Origin: Flavobacteriales bacterium
GTDB taxonomy: Bacteria > Bacteroidota > Bacteroidia > Flavobacteriales_D > Parvicellaceae
NCBI GenBank assembly: GCA_029251405.1
Contig: JAQXDK010000052.1
Coordinates: forward strand, 26,990 to 90,989
DNA length: 64,000 nt
Reading direction: 5' to 3'
Every line of letters starts with the position of its first letter. Within the stretch, counting starts at the first letter, position 1. A program made the position numbers and the translations under genes. Shown here one piece after another: positions 48,098 to 57,887 of this stretch. A model generated the notes under the pieces. It was not told the DNA's origin, did not search any database, and was given only the letters and a program-made list of their open reading frames with translations.

Positions 48098-48711
48098 AGA
48101 TGTACCATTGAATAATCAATATTGAAAGCTAAAAAATAATTTTTGAAATTTAAAACCTCTAAGTTACATTTAAAGTTCCTATCAGGATGATTACAATTCC
48201 CAAGATATTGAATATTTTTTTCTTCGATGTGGAGATGCTCTTTAAACAATAAAGTAGGATCTTTTTTGATTTTATAAAGAACTTCTTTCATGCACCAAAT
48301 TTTTAAAATCTCCATTTTAGAACCATTACAGTAAGTATCTTTTTTATTGATGAATTTATCTTTAACTTTAGTCGCATCCCTGTTCATACCCTCTATGTCA
48401 ATACCACAAGGGAAATTGGCAATAATTAGAACTACAATATCTTTCGTATGAGATATTGACACATGTTTATTTCCTTCTTTTGTATAAGGTATTCCATTTT
48501 TAGAAATCAACTCATTTTTGTTACAGAGCTCTTTAAATAGTAGTTTAACAGCTAATACTTGCCACTTTCTCTTTAAATTTTTAAATTTTATAAATTCAGG
48601 ATGGTAATTTGGATATAAATGGTTGTCAATAAATTGTTCACACTCAGATTTTTTCACCTTCCAAATACCAATTGTATAATTTTTTGTATTTATTTTTTTA
48701 AGTAGGGGCAC
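48094..48711 (-). CDS. 4'-phosphopantetheinyl transferase superfamily protein
   Basis: 205 residues of the Sfp-like superfamily, which loads phosphopantetheine onto acyl carrier domains. The motifs are SISHTKDIVVL (about 90-100), CGIDIEGMNRD (Mg-binding Asp/Glu at about 109-119) and the WCMKEVLYK (Lys/Glu, about 155-163) of motif 3. The N-terminal half is degenerate in sequence, as usual. It is the first gene of a minus-strand operon with GGGP synthase, glucosaminidase, prfB and the arsC-like gene. A promoter box lies just upstream. Confidence 0.9.
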   Translation of the reverse strand: MPLLKKINTKNYTIGIWKVKKSECEQFIDNHLYPNYHPEFIKFKNLKRKWQVLAVKLLFKELCNKNELISKNGIPYTKEGNKHVSISHTKDIVVLIIANFPCGIDIEGMNRDATKVKDKFINKKDTYCNGSKMEILKIWCMKEVLYKIKKDPTLLFKEHLHIEEKNIQYLGNCNHPDRNFKCNLEVLNFKNYFLAFNIDYSMVHL

Positions 48712-48727
48712 ATTATAGAATATGATG

Positions 48728-48735
48728 CAAAAATA
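48728..48735 (-). promoter_or_regulatory. -7 promoter element (TATTTTTG) of the PPTase operon
   Basis: Exact TAnnTTTG match on the minus strand, ending 16 bases before the PPTase ATG. It shares the 160-base divergent region with folE. Confidence 0.5.
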
Positions 48736-48798
48736 CTCAAGAAATTAAAAATTATGTTTAAAAAAAATGTCTTTTTTAATTTCGATTGTATATGTATA

Positions 48799-48806
48799 TA
48801 TATTTG
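48799..48806 (+). promoter_or_regulatory. -7 promoter element (TATATTTG) of folE
   Basis: Exact TAnnTTTG match 65 bases upstream of the folE start. The rest of the divergent region is AT-rich with no other feature. Confidence 0.4.
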
Positions 48807-48871
48807 TTAGAATTTTTTGAAGTTTAATTCAATAAATTTAGAATATATCAAATTATAAAAGTTAAAATAAG

Positions 48872-49450
48872 TTGACTAAAAAAGAAAAAAAAGAAGCAAT
48901 CGCAGACCACTTCAGTTCCATAATGGAGATTTTAGAACTTGATTTAACGGACGACAGTTTAAAAGACACCCCCAAAAGAGTTGCAAAAATGTATGTAGAT
49001 GAACTGTTTGAAGGATTGGATAGTTCTAAAATTCCAAACATCAAAAAGTTTGAAAATTCTTTTGAATATAAAGGCATGATTTTAGAAAAAAACATCAGTC
49101 TATATTCTATTTGTGAGCATCATTTTGTGCCAATAGTTGGTAAAGCTCATATTGCTTATTTTGCAGATTCTAAAATTGTAGGTCTATCTAAACTGAATAG
49201 AATCGTAAATTATTTTTCTAAAAGACCCCAGGTACAAGAAAAACTTACTGTTCAAATAGTTGATTTTTTGAAAAAAGAATTAGAGACTAATGATGTTGCA
49301 TGTGTTGTAGATGCTCAACATCTTTGCGTAAGTATGCGGGGTATAAAAGATGTAAATAGCTGGACAACCACTGCAGAATATTCTGGAAAATTCCTAGAAG
49401 ATAATTTTAAAAATGAGTTTCTTAAATTAATTATATCAGAAACATCGTGA
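48872..49450 (+). CDS. folE: GTP cyclohydrolase I
   Basis: First committed step of folate synthesis. Zinc ligands Cys81 and His84 (SICEHHFVP) and Cys152 (QHLCVSMRG) are present with the family spacing of 71 residues. The GTP-binding part [20 protein letters not shown] is intact. At 192 residues it lacks the first 30 or so residues of the E. coli enzyme, as many bacterial forms do. Start at TTG 48872: no ATG occurs before residue 18, and [14 protein letters not shown] needs the preceding helix. It overlaps cysS by four bases (GTGA). Confidence 0.96.
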   Translation: MTKKEKKEAIADHFSSIMEILELDLTDDSLKDTPKRVAKMYVDELFEGLDSSKIPNIKKFENSFEYKGMILEKNISLYSICEHHFVPIVGKAHIAYFADSKIVGLSKLNRIVNYFSKRPQVQEKLTVQIVDFLKKELETNDVACVVDAQHLCVSMRGIKDVNSWTTTAEYSGKFLEDNFKNEFLKLIISETS

Positions 49451-50922
49451 AAGACTTACATATATATAACTCACTTTCTGGAGAGAAAGAAAAGTTTATT
49501 CCGCTTGAAGAAGGTTTTGTTGGAATGTATGTGTGTGGACCTACTGTTTACAGCAATGTTCATTTAGGTAACGTACGAACTTTTATGTCTTTTGACATGG
49601 TTTTTAGATATCTAAAGCACCTTGGATATACAGTTAGATATGTAAGAAATATTACAGATGCTGGCCACCTGGAAAACGATGCCGATTCTGGAGAAGATCG
49701 TATTTCTAAGAAAGCAAATTTAGAAAAAATTGAACCTATGGAAGTTGTCCAAAGATACACAGTAGACTTCCATCAAACTTTAAATGATTTTAACTTCCTT
49801 CCACCCAGTATTGAACCCACTGCAACAGGTCATATTATCGAGCAAATAGAAACTATTAAGGAAATTATTAAAAATGGTTTTGCCTATGAAGTCAACGGAT
49901 CAGTTTATTTTGATGTTTTAAAATTTAATGAAACCAAAGATTATGGGAAATTAAGCAAAAGAAATATTGAAGACTTAATACATAATACTCGAACTTTAGA
50001 TGGTCAATCAGACAAAAAAAATCCTCAGGATTTTGCGTTATGGAAAAAAGCCGAAAAGTATCATATTATGAGATGGCCATCTCCTTGGAGTGATGGATTT
50101 CCTGGATGGCATTTAGAATGTACTGCTATGAGCACAAAATATTTAGGAAAAAAGTTTGATATTCATGGTGGAGGAATGGATTTAAAATTCCCTCATCACG
50201 AGTGTGAAATTGCTCAATCTGAGGCATCACACGGCAACGATCCAGTTAATGTATGGATGCATGCTAATATGCTTACTTTAAATGGCCAAAAAATGGCAAA
50301 ATCGACTGGGAACAATATTCTTCCATATGAATTTTTCACTGGAAAAAGTAAACATTTATCAAAAAAATACTCTGCAAGTGTTGTCCGTTTTTTCATACTG
50401 CAAGCCCATTACAGAAGTGTTTTAGATTTTTCTGATAAAGCATTGTTGGCTTCTGAAAAGGGATACAATAAATTAATGGATGCTGTAAATACATTGTCTG
50501 CGATAAAAGCATCAAATAAAACATCTGATTTTGATATAATGGTATGGATAGAGGACTGTTATAAAGCAATGAATGATGATTTTAATTCTCCAATTCTTAT
50601 TGCTGAATTATTTAGAATAGTTAAGTTTATCAATCAAATTAATGACCAACAAGCTACGATAAGCCCGCAAGATTTAGCCTTAATTTCCAAACATATTAAA
50701 GAATTTGTTTTCGATATTCTAGGTTTAAAAACTGAAATCAGTTCTGTAACTAGATTTGAAGGAAAGCTAAAAGAAACGGTAGATTTATTGATATCGATGA
50801 GAAAGGAAGCAAGAGCGAATAAAGATTTTGAGATGTCAGATAAAATTAGAGACAGTTTAAAAGAAATAGGGATTCAACTAAAAGACGGAAAAGACGGAAC
50901 AATTTTTACAATAGAAAATTAG
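49447..50922 (+). CDS. cysS: Cysteinyl-tRNA synthetase
   Basis: Class I synthetase, 491 residues. [17 protein letters not shown] (30-46) carries zinc-ligand Cys30 and the HIGH-like HLGN. Further zinc ligands are in WHLECTAMS and [12 protein letters not shown]. The KMSKS-like motif is KMAKSTGN. The C-terminal helical bundle with [18 protein letters not shown] ends the protein. It starts with GTG, overlapping the folE stop. Peptidase genes follow within a few bases. Confidence 0.97.
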   Translation: MKDLHIYNSLSGEKEKFIPLEEGFVGMYVCGPTVYSNVHLGNVRTFMSFDMVFRYLKHLGYTVRYVRNITDAGHLENDADSGEDRISKKANLEKIEPMEVVQRYTVDFHQTLNDFNFLPPSIEPTATGHIIEQIETIKEIIKNGFAYEVNGSVYFDVLKFNETKDYGKLSKRNIEDLIHNTRTLDGQSDKKNPQDFALWKKAEKYHIMRWPSPWSDGFPGWHLECTAMSTKYLGKKFDIHGGGMDLKFPHHECEIAQSEASHGNDPVNVWMHANMLTLNGQKMAKSTGNNILPYEFFTGKSKHLSKKYSASVVRFFILQAHYRSVLDFSDKALLASEKGYNKLMDAVNTLSAIKASNKTSDFDIMVWIEDCYKAMNDDFNSPILIAELFRIVKFINQINDQQATISPQDLALISKHIKEFVFDILGLKTEISSVTRFEGKLKETVDLLISMRKEARANKDFEMSDKIRDSLKEIGIQLKDGKDGTIFTIEN

Positions 50923-50924
50923 TA

Positions 50925-52484
50925 ATGAGTCATTTTAAATATACTTTAATATCTGTAATTTGTCTTATAACTTTGAATTCATTTTCTCAGAATTCCACAA
51001 ATTTCATAGATTCTCTTTTTGATAACAAAGGGGAGCAATATTTTTCCTTTAAAAACAGTCCAGAAATTAATTTATCTAAAATTAGCAAATTGGTATCAAT
51101 AGATCACCAATCAAACGCTCACACTATTTTTGCGTATGCGAACAAAAAACAATTCATAAGTTTCACATCATTAGAAATTGAGTATGAGTTATTATTGGAT
51201 AAAGTAGACATTCCAATTCAAAATAACTCCAGATCGACTTGGAATTATTATCCCACTTATCAAGAATATGAGAATATGATGCAAGCATTTGCAGATTCTT
51301 TCCCAAGCATATGTAAGCTTCATAATTTAGGGACCTTAACTTCTGGTCACAAAATACTTGCAGTTCAAATTTCAGATAATGTAGGTATTCCCGAGGATGA
51401 ACCTTCATTTTTGTACACTTCTTCAATGCATGGAAATGAATTAACTGGATATGTGTTAATGTTAAGGCTTATAGATGATATTTTGAATGGCTATTCAAGT
51501 GGTAACTATTTAGGGATAGTCAATGAGATTGACTTGTGGATAAATCCATTAGCAAATCCAGATGGGGCTTATGCAGCAGGAGACCAATCTGTGAATGGTG
51601 CAACTAGAAATAATGCCAATTGGGTAGATTTAAACAGAAATTATCCAGATCCGCAAGATGGCCAACATCCGGATGGTAATGTTTGGCAAGAAGAGACTAT
51701 TATATTTATGAATTTAGCAGACTCTATTCACTTTTCTATGTCATGTAACTTTCATACTGGTGCTGAGGTATTTAACTATCCTTGGGATACATGGAGTAAT
51801 CTTACAGCAGATAATAACTGGTGGCAAGATTTAGGATCTATGTATGCTGACACAGTTCATCAATATGGAACCCCTGGATATTTTAACGATTTAAATAATG
51901 GAACTACAAATGGATGGGATTGGTACGAAGTAGATGGAGGGAGACAAGATTTCATGAACTATTTTAAGTTGTGCAGAGAAGCAACAATTGAACTTTCAAA
52001 TGTTAAAACTCCTAATCCAACCCAACTTCCAAATTTTTGGAATATTAACAAGGCTTCTCTTATTAATTATATTAAACAATCTTTATATGGGGTAAGAGGA
52101 ATTGTGACAGATAGTATTACAGGTCTTCCATTGCGATCAAGAGTAGAAATATTCGGTCATGATTACGATAGTTCTCACGTTTACTCTCATCTTCCAATTG
52201 GTAATTATCACCGTCCCATTAACGAGGGTAATTATTTAATAGACTTTTCTTGTACCGGCTACCAGACTAAATCTATTAATGTAGATGTATATAGCGCTAA
52301 CAGTACAGTTTTAAATGTACAGTTAGTCCCTAATAGTTTTGTTGGAATAGAAACCTTGAAACAACATAAAAAACTCATTAACGAAGTTGACGTTTTGGGT
52401 AGAGAAGGTGGTGATAACAATATAAAGATCAAAATTTTTAATGACGGATCTTCAAAAAAAATAATAAATTTAAAACACAATTAA
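50925..52484 (+). CDS. Secreted M14 zinc carboxypeptidase
   Basis: 519 residues, signal peptide to about SFSQ (residue 22). The M14 catalytic domain shows zinc ligands His169 and Glu172 (SSMHGNE), His277 (SCNFHTGAEVF) and the catalytic Glu356 (REATIELSN), with LNRNYP as a substrate-binding element. A CarboxypepD regulatory-like beta domain follows at about 393-468 (GVRGIVTDSITGLPLRSRVEI). It would trim peptides from the C-terminus outside the cytoplasm. The end (VLGREGGDNNIKIKIF) does not form a clear T9SS sorting domain. Three bases after cysS and four before the C1-like gene. Confidence 0.92.
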   Translation: MSHFKYTLISVICLITLNSFSQNSTNFIDSLFDNKGEQYFSFKNSPEINLSKISKLVSIDHQSNAHTIFAYANKKQFISFTSLEIEYELLLDKVDIPIQNNSRSTWNYYPTYQEYENMMQAFADSFPSICKLHNLGTLTSGHKILAVQISDNVGIPEDEPSFLYTSSMHGNELTGYVLMLRLIDDILNGYSSGNYLGIVNEIDLWINPLANPDGAYAAGDQSVNGATRNNANWVDLNRNYPDPQDGQHPDGNVWQEETIIFMNLADSIHFSMSCNFHTGAEVFNYPWDTWSNLTADNNWWQDLGSMYADTVHQYGTPGYFNDLNNGTTNGWDWYEVDGGRQDFMNYFKLCREATIELSNVKTPNPTQLPNFWNINKASLINYIKQSLYGVRGIVTDSITGLPLRSRVEIFGHDYDSSHVYSHLPIGNYHRPINEGNYLIDFSCTGYQTKSINVDVYSANSTVLNVQLVPNSFVGIETLKQHKKLINEVDVLGREGGDNNIKIKIFNDGSSKKIINLKHN

Positions 52485-52487
52485 ATT

Positions 52488-53702
52488 ATGAAAAACTTAT
52501 TAATTCTTTCAATTTCCTTTCTATTTTTAACCACCGCTTATTCGCAACAAAATTACGAGACTAATAGAGAAGGGAGTAATTATAAATTTAAGGTTTTAAA
52601 AGATCTTGAATCTACGGATGTCCAAGATCAAGGAAGAACAAGTACTTGCTGGAGTTTTTCCTCTTTATCCTTTTTCGAATCGGAAATTTTACGATTAAAA
52701 AATGAAAAGCACAACCTTTCTGAAATGTTTATTGCAAGAAATGCTTACATAGGCAAAGCAGAGAACTTTTTAAGAATGTATGGAACCTTCACATTTGGTC
52801 CTGGAGGAGCATTCCACGACATCCCATGGGTGATAAAAAGGTATGGAATTGTACCTGAGGAAGTTTACACAGGTTTAAAAGATAAAAATACCAAACATCA
52901 ACATTCGGAAATGGAAGCCCTATTAGAGTCTTCAATGAAAACATTAGCAAAAAAGCCACAAAATGGAAAATTAACTCCGTATTGGAAAAATGCTATTGAA
53001 GGAGTTTTAGATGCTTATTTAGGTGAGTTACCAAACGACATGGAAGATCTTACTTTTAAATACAATGGAAAGGATTATACTCCAAAAACTTATGCTAAAT
53101 CGTTAGGATTAAATATGGAGGATTACGTTTCCTTAACTTCATTTAATCACCATCCTTTCTATTCAAAATTTGTTTTAGAAGTGCAGGATAATTGGGCATT
53201 ACAATCTAGTTATAATTTGCCTATTGATGAATTTATGGATGCATTAGAAAAAATAGTTTTAAATGGCTTCACTTTTGCCTGGGGAGCAGATGTTTCAGAA
53301 AAGGGTTTTGGATATAGAGATGCTTTGGCAATTTTACCTGAAGATGAGTCTACAATAAGAAAAAAAGGTAGAGATAGTAAAAGGTTTAATGATGCTGGTG
53401 CAGAGAGAGAAAGTAATGCGTTTTTAAATCCTGTAAAAGAACGTAATGTTTCACAAAATGAAAGACAAATTGCGTTTGATAATCAAGAAACAATGGATGA
53501 TCATGGAATGCACGTTACGGGATTAGTTGAAGACCAAAAGGGCACAAAATATTTTATAGTTAAAAATTCTTGGGGAGAAAGTAATGAATTGGATGGATAT
53601 TTCTTTGCCTCATTTCCTTATGTTAAATATAAGACGTTAAATATTTTAGTTCATAAGGATGCGTTAGATAAAGATTTGAAAAAGAAATTAGGAATTAATT
53701 AA
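52488..53702 (+). CDS. C1-like (bleomycin hydrolase/aminopeptidase C type) cysteine peptidase
   Basis: 404 residues with signal peptide (to about TTAYSQ). Papain-like catalytic residues are Cys54 ([16 protein letters not shown]), His342 ([13 protein letters not shown]) and Asn360 (FIVKNSWGE). This arrangement with an insertion of over 200 residues is that of C1B peptidases. Bleomycin hydrolases are usually cytosolic; the presence of a signal peptide suggests periplasmic or surface location here. Its stop overlaps yidD (TAATG). Confidence 0.92.
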   Translation: MKNLLILSISFLFLTTAYSQQNYETNREGSNYKFKVLKDLESTDVQDQGRTSTCWSFSSLSFFESEILRLKNEKHNLSEMFIARNAYIGKAENFLRMYGTFTFGPGGAFHDIPWVIKRYGIVPEEVYTGLKDKNTKHQHSEMEALLESSMKTLAKKPQNGKLTPYWKNAIEGVLDAYLGELPNDMEDLTFKYNGKDYTPKTYAKSLGLNMEDYVSLTSFNHHPFYSKFVLEVQDNWALQSSYNLPIDEFMDALEKIVLNGFTFAWGADVSEKGFGYRDALAILPEDESTIRKKGRDSKRFNDAGAERESNAFLNPVKERNVSQNERQIAFDNQETMDDHGMHVTGLVEDQKGTKYFIVKNSWGESNELDGYFFASFPYVKYKTLNILVHKDALDKDLKKKLGIN

Positions 53703-53923
53703 TGTCAAAATTTCTTTCTTATGTTTTAATTTTTCCAATTTGGTTGTATCAAAAATTAATTTCTCCTTTCTTTCCACCAACATGTAGATTCAATCCAACA
53801 TGTTCTAATTATGCAGTACAAGCTTTAAAAACGAAAGGTCCATTTAAAGGATTTTGGTTAGCTTTAAAGAGAATTTCAAAATGCCATCCTTGGGGAGGAA
53901 CAGGATACGACCCAGTACCATAA
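53702..53923 (+). CDS. yidD: Membrane protein insertion efficiency factor YidD
   Basis: Small protein (73 residues) helping YidC-dependent membrane protein insertion. It has the conserved block [20 protein letters not shown] and [15 protein letters not shown], with [12 protein letters not shown] at the end, which is diagnostic. In many bacteria yidD sits between rpmH/rnpA and yidC; here it is inside a peptidase operon, overlapping the peptidase stop. Confidence 0.96.
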   Translation: MSKFLSYVLIFPIWLYQKLISPFFPPTCRFNPTCSNYAVQALKTKGPFKGFWLALKRISKCHPWGGTGYDPVP

Positions 53924-53932
53924 ATTTAAAAT

Positions 53933-54940
53933 ATGCTTAAGATTGACATGCACACCCATATTATGCCAAAGTACCTTCCTGACTGGGAAAAAAAATTTGG
54001 TTATGAAGGGTTTATAAAATTAGACCACCATAAGTCTGGTTGGGCGAGAATGATCCAGGGGGATAAGTTTTTTAGAGAAATTAATCACAACTGTTGGGAT
54101 CCAGAAGTAAGAATTAATGAGTACAATAAATTTAATACTCAGGTTCAAGTCGTTTGTACAATTCCTGTTTTATTCGCTTATTTCGCAAAAGCAAAAGACG
54201 GACTCGAAGTAGCAGAGTTTCTTAACGATGACTTGGTTGCCCTAGTAAATAAATATCCAAAAAAATATATTGGTTTAGGAACACTTCCAATGCAATCTCC
54301 AGAATTAGCTGTAAAAGAATTACATAGAATAAAAAAAATGGGATTGAAGGGGATACAAATTGGTTCAAATATTAATAACAAAAATTTAAGTGAATCAGAA
54401 TTTTTCCCTATCTGGGAGGCATGTGAAAAACTAGATCTTTCAGTTTTAGTACATCCTTGGAATATGATGGGTAAAGAAGATATGGAAAGTTATTGGTTGC
54501 CATGGTTAGTGGGAATGCCTGCTGAGACTTCAAGAGCAATGTGTTCAATGATATTTGGAGGTGTTTTTGAGAAATTCCCAAATTTAAGAGTAAATTTTTG
54601 TCATGCAAGCGGTTCATTTTTATCAACTCTGGGAAGGATAGAACACGGGTTTAATTGTCGTCCAGACCTAGTTGCGGTAGATAATAATTTTAATCCAAGA
54701 AAATATTGTGGACATTTTTGGGTAGACTGTATTACTCATGATGAGGTGATGCTAGAGTACGTCTTGAAAATGCAGGGGTCCAAAAGGGTTACTTTAGGAA
54801 GCGATTACCCATTTCCCTTAGGAGATTTAGAAATAGGTGAATTTATTAATAATATGGGTTTACCACAAAGTGAAGTTGAAGACATATTTTGTAATAGCAC
54901 ATTGGAGTGGCTAAATATCAGTAAAGAGGATTACCTATGA
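53933..54940 (+). CDS. 2-amino-3-carboxymuconate-6-semialdehyde decarboxylase (ACMSD)
   Basis: Amidohydrolase-type metal enzyme of the kynurenine route of tryptophan breakdown. It removes CO2 from the product of 3-hydroxyanthranilate oxidation and directs carbon away from NAD synthesis. The match is strong: MLKIDMHTHIMPK (His-x-His metal site), NCWDPEVRINEYN, TIPVLFAYFAKAKDGLE, LGTLPMQSPELAVKELHRI, VHPWNMMGKEDMESYWLPW, FCHASGSF and TLGSDYPFPLGDLE. Length 335 is typical. No other kynurenine pathway gene is in the window. It is overlapped by the M1 peptidase gene by four bases. Confidence 0.93.
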   Translation: MLKIDMHTHIMPKYLPDWEKKFGYEGFIKLDHHKSGWARMIQGDKFFREINHNCWDPEVRINEYNKFNTQVQVVCTIPVLFAYFAKAKDGLEVAEFLNDDLVALVNKYPKKYIGLGTLPMQSPELAVKELHRIKKMGLKGIQIGSNINNKNLSESEFFPIWEACEKLDLSVLVHPWNMMGKEDMESYWLPWLVGMPAETSRAMCSMIFGGVFEKFPNLRVNFCHASGSFLSTLGRIEHGFNCRPDLVAVDNNFNPRKYCGHFWVDCITHDEVMLEYVLKMQGSKRVTLGSDYPFPLGDLEIGEFINNMGLPQSEVEDIFCNSTLEWLNISKEDYL

Positions 54941-56814
54941 AAAAAATATTTTTAATAACAATTTATTTATTTATTAATTTTCATTTTTTAGCTCAAAATT
55001 CATATTGGCAACAAGAAATAAAATATGACATAGAGGTTGATTTTGATCACAAAATGCATCAATTTAATCTGTCTCAAGAGATTACTTACTCTAACAATTC
55101 GCCGGACGATCTTGAAAAAGTTTTTTTTCATCTTTATTACAATGCTTTTCAACCAGGTTCAATGATGGATGTTAGATCAAGAACTATTAAAGACCCAGAC
55201 TCAAGAGTTGGAGAAAGGATTTATCGCTTAAAGCCATCTGAAATTGGTTTTCAGAAAATAATTAGTCTCAAAAATGAGAAGGAACATGATTTAAAGTTTA
55301 ATGAACAAGGTACTATTCTAGAAGTTTTCTTAGAAAAACCTTTAAGGCCTGGAAAAAAAATAAAATTATCTATGCTTTGTCATAGTCAAGTTCCGGTTCA
55401 AATTAGAAGAACAGGTAGGTATAATAAGGAAAATGTTGCCTATTCTATGACCCAGTGGTATCCTAAAATGTGCGAATATGACCTTGAAGGATGGCACTCT
55501 AATCCTTACATTGGTAGAGAATTTTACGGTGTTTGGGGAGAATTTAATGTAACTATAAATATTGACAGTTCTTTTAATCTGGGTGGAACGGGTATTATTC
55601 AAAACCCTAATGAGGTAGGTTTTGGATATGAAAACGAAAAGTTTAGAACGAAAAAATATTTTAATAACAAATTAAAATGGAAGTTTAATGCAAAAAATGT
55701 TCATGATTTTGCCTGGGCTGCTGATCCGTTTTTTATTCATGAAAAATCTAAGTTAAGTAATGGAACTGTACTTCACTTTTTACATAAAGACGACTCCCTA
55801 AATGAAAATTGGAAGCTTTTACAACCCTATGCTGTTAAATGTTTCGAGTTTATGAATAAAAATTATGGCGTTTATCCATATAAACAATATTCAATTATTC
55901 AAGGTGGAGATGGAGGCATGGAATATCCAATGTGTACTTTAATTACTGCAGAAGGTTCTTTTAGAGGGTTAGTTAGTGTAACTGTTCATGAATCTATTCA
56001 TAGTTGGTTTCAAGGATTGTTAGGAACAAATGAGTCCAAATACGAATGGATGGACGAAGGTTTTTGTACTTACGCTCAGTACGAAGTTCTTAATTATCTG
56101 TATGGTAAAAAACAATTGAATCCACTTGCAAGACAATACAAAAGCTACAACAGGTTGGCAAATTCTAATTTCCAAGAACCCTTAACAACTCATGCTGATT
56201 TTTATAATTTAAATTATGTTTATGGAGTAAATGCTTATAATAAAGGTTCAATTTTTTTAAATCAGTTAGGTTATGTAATTGGTACTCAAAACTTAAAATC
56301 TGGAATGAAAAAGTATTTCGATCAATGGAAATTTAAACATCCGAAACCAGTCGATTTCAAAAAAATTATGGAGCAAGAAAGTAGCTTAGAATTAGACTGG
56401 TATTTTGAGCAATTTATTACAACCATTAATAAAATTGATTACTCAATTTATTCAGTAGAGTCTAATGAGGGTAAAACAAAAATTATTATTGAAAAAATCG
56501 GAAGAATCCCCATGCCACTTGACATTAGTATAACTAATATTGATTCAACAGTTTCGTGGTTTAATATTCCATTAAGAATTATGAGGGGTGCTAAAGGAGT
56601 TGATATGATTGGAGATAACGTTACAATAAAGTCCGACTGGCCCTGGGTTTATAATTTCTATGAATTTGAAGTTGATGTTCCGAAAGAAGAGATATTAAAA
56701 ATCGAGATAGATGCGTCTACTAGACTAGCAGATGTTTTTAGAGAAAACAATATATGGATGAAAGACTCTTTAGTAAAGAAAACACCTGAGATTATTTACA
56801 GAAGTAAGTTATAG
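54937..56814 (+). CDS. Secreted M1-family metallopeptidase
   Basis: 625 residues with signal peptide to about FLAQ. Residues 30-260 form the M1 beta saddle. The catalytic domain has the exopeptidase-like GGMEYPMCT (327-335, equivalent to GAMEN) and zinc motif HESIH (351-355) with Glu374 nineteen residues after the second His (WMDEGF). This is the HExxH-x18-E arrangement, so the enzyme should be active. It starts in the last bases of ACMSD (ATGA overlap). Its stop overlaps the convergent barrel-like gene by six bases. Probably trims N-terminal residues of peptides in the periplasm. Confidence 0.93.
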   Translation: MKKIFLITIYLFINFHFLAQNSYWQQEIKYDIEVDFDHKMHQFNLSQEITYSNNSPDDLEKVFFHLYYNAFQPGSMMDVRSRTIKDPDSRVGERIYRLKPSEIGFQKIISLKNEKEHDLKFNEQGTILEVFLEKPLRPGKKIKLSMLCHSQVPVQIRRTGRYNKENVAYSMTQWYPKMCEYDLEGWHSNPYIGREFYGVWGEFNVTINIDSSFNLGGTGIIQNPNEVGFGYENEKFRTKKYFNNKLKWKFNAKNVHDFAWAADPFFIHEKSKLSNGTVLHFLHKDDSLNENWKLLQPYAVKCFEFMNKNYGVYPYKQYSIIQGGDGGMEYPMCTLITAEGSFRGLVSVTVHESIHSWFQGLLGTNESKYEWMDEGFCTYAQYEVLNYLYGKKQLNPLARQYKSYNRLANSNFQEPLTTHADFYNLNYVYGVNAYNKGSIFLNQLGYVIGTQNLKSGMKKYFDQWKFKHPKPVDFKKIMEQESSLELDWYFEQFITTINKIDYSIYSVESNEGKTKIIIEKIGRIPMPLDISITNIDSTVSWFNIPLRIMRGAKGVDMIGDNVTIKSDWPWVYNFYEFEVDVPKEEILKIEIDASTRLADVFRENNIWMKDSLVKKTPEIIYRSKL

Positions 56815-57444
56815 TAGTTTTTTTAAACTAAGAGATATAAGTTGTCGGTTTTCAGTTTGTAAAGACCAAACTTCTTGACTTGTATTATTGTTAGAAATTG
56901 AAGTGTCGTAGTCTTGATGAAATCCTAGGTTAAGATTAATCAAGATATTCAAATAAAAATTCTTAGAAAGTAAATAATCCATCATCATAAAATATTCCAT
57001 TCCAAAACCATAATAATCGGAAGACCATACTGCGGGAATTCCTTGTCCTTGTTTTGCTCGATAAAAATTACACTTATAATAAGAGCCTATTCCATTACTT
57101 ATTACCAGCTTTTTTTTGAGTATTAAAACCTTTCCTTTAGTTAAGCTGATTAAAAGATTTTCCATTTTAAATTTATTGTTGGAAAAAGATGGAGAAAATT
57201 TACTGTGCACCCTGTAAAAGTTCCTAATGTCTAAGTTCAACTGATAATCCAAAAGAACACCAAATATTGAATCAGACTTAGAGGAGCTAAATAACGATGA
57301 AATACGACTTATCGGATTACTCCAGCCCAAAGAGACTGAATGAAAGCTATTAGAGTCAATTTTTGGTTTAAATTTTTGTTCTAGACAGTAGTGTTCTAGA
57401 GTTGAAAATAGTAAAAAGATGAATAAAAAAAATAATTTATTCAT
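56809..57444 (-). CDS. Predicted small outer-membrane/beta-barrel-like protein
   Basis: 211 residues with signal peptide (MNKLFFLFIFLLFSTLEHYC). The body alternates hydrophobic/aromatic strands with turns (HSVSLGWSNP, SIFGVLLDYQLNLD, GFGMEYFMMMDYLL, LNILINLNLGFH) ending in ISLSLKKLL, the usual look of a small porin-like outer-membrane barrel. I do not know its family. The ATG overlaps the stop of the Rieske-like lipoprotein gene by one base, so the two are coupled, which suggests a shared envelope role. Confidence 0.7.
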   Translation of the reverse strand: MNKLFFLFIFLLFSTLEHYCLEQKFKPKIDSNSFHSVSLGWSNPISRISSLFSSSKSDSIFGVLLDYQLNLDIRNFYRVHSKFSPSFSNNKFKMENLLISLTKGKVLILKKKLVISNGIGSYYKCNFYRAKQGQGIPAVWSSDYYGFGMEYFMMMDYLLSKNFYLNILINLNLGFHQDYDTSISNNNTSQEVWSLQTENRQLISLSLKKLL

Positions 57445-57887
57445 TAATTATAAATATGTAATTGATTAGTTATTACATCAAAACTAGTTTGGTAATTTTT
57501 TAGTGAATAATTGGCAGGCCCTTGAATCACTAAACCGTCAAATAATTGATATTGGCTATTGTCGCACGAACACTCTACAAATGAATTGGTAGAATCTACG
57601 GTTGCTTTTCCACATGGATTTTCAGCATTATAGGTGCAATGCCTATCATAGGCACTGAATTGGTCGTAAGATTGTCTATAAATAATAATTCCTTTACTAC
57701 CTCCTGTAATATATACCCAGCCTCCAATATTATTCAAAGATGAATAACTGGGTAAAGAAATATTTATATATTGATCGACATATACATAGGGAACAATGTT
57801 TTGATTTTTATTGCAACTATTAAAAAAAATAATAGTGAAACCAATGGTTGTTAAAAATCGTAATGTATGAATTAGGCTACTCTTCAT
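57444..57887 (-). CDS. Lipoprotein with degenerate Rieske-like fold lacking histidine ligands
   Basis: 147 residues. Lipobox FFNSC gives lipidated Cys25. Residues 84-113 resemble the two cluster-binding boxes of Rieske [2Fe-2S] proteins. Box 1 has HCTYN where CTHLG is expected. Box 2 has CSCDNSQY, where CPCHGSxF is expected, followed by DGLVIQGPA as in true Rieske proteins. Both histidines are replaced (Tyr86, Asp109), so a classical Rieske cluster cannot form. Extra Cys92 could pair with another cysteine. Degenerate Rieske-like lipoproteins occur in other Bacteroidetes. Its start codon overlaps the start codon of the divergent gene. Confidence 0.8.
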   Translation of the reverse strand: MKSSLIHTLRFLTTIGFTIIFFNSCNKNQNIVPYVYVDQYINISLPSYSSLNNIGGWVYITGGSKGIIIYRQSYDQFSAYDRHCTYNAENPCGKATVDSTNSFVECSCDNSQYQLFDGLVIQGPANYSLKNYQTSFDVITNQLHIYN

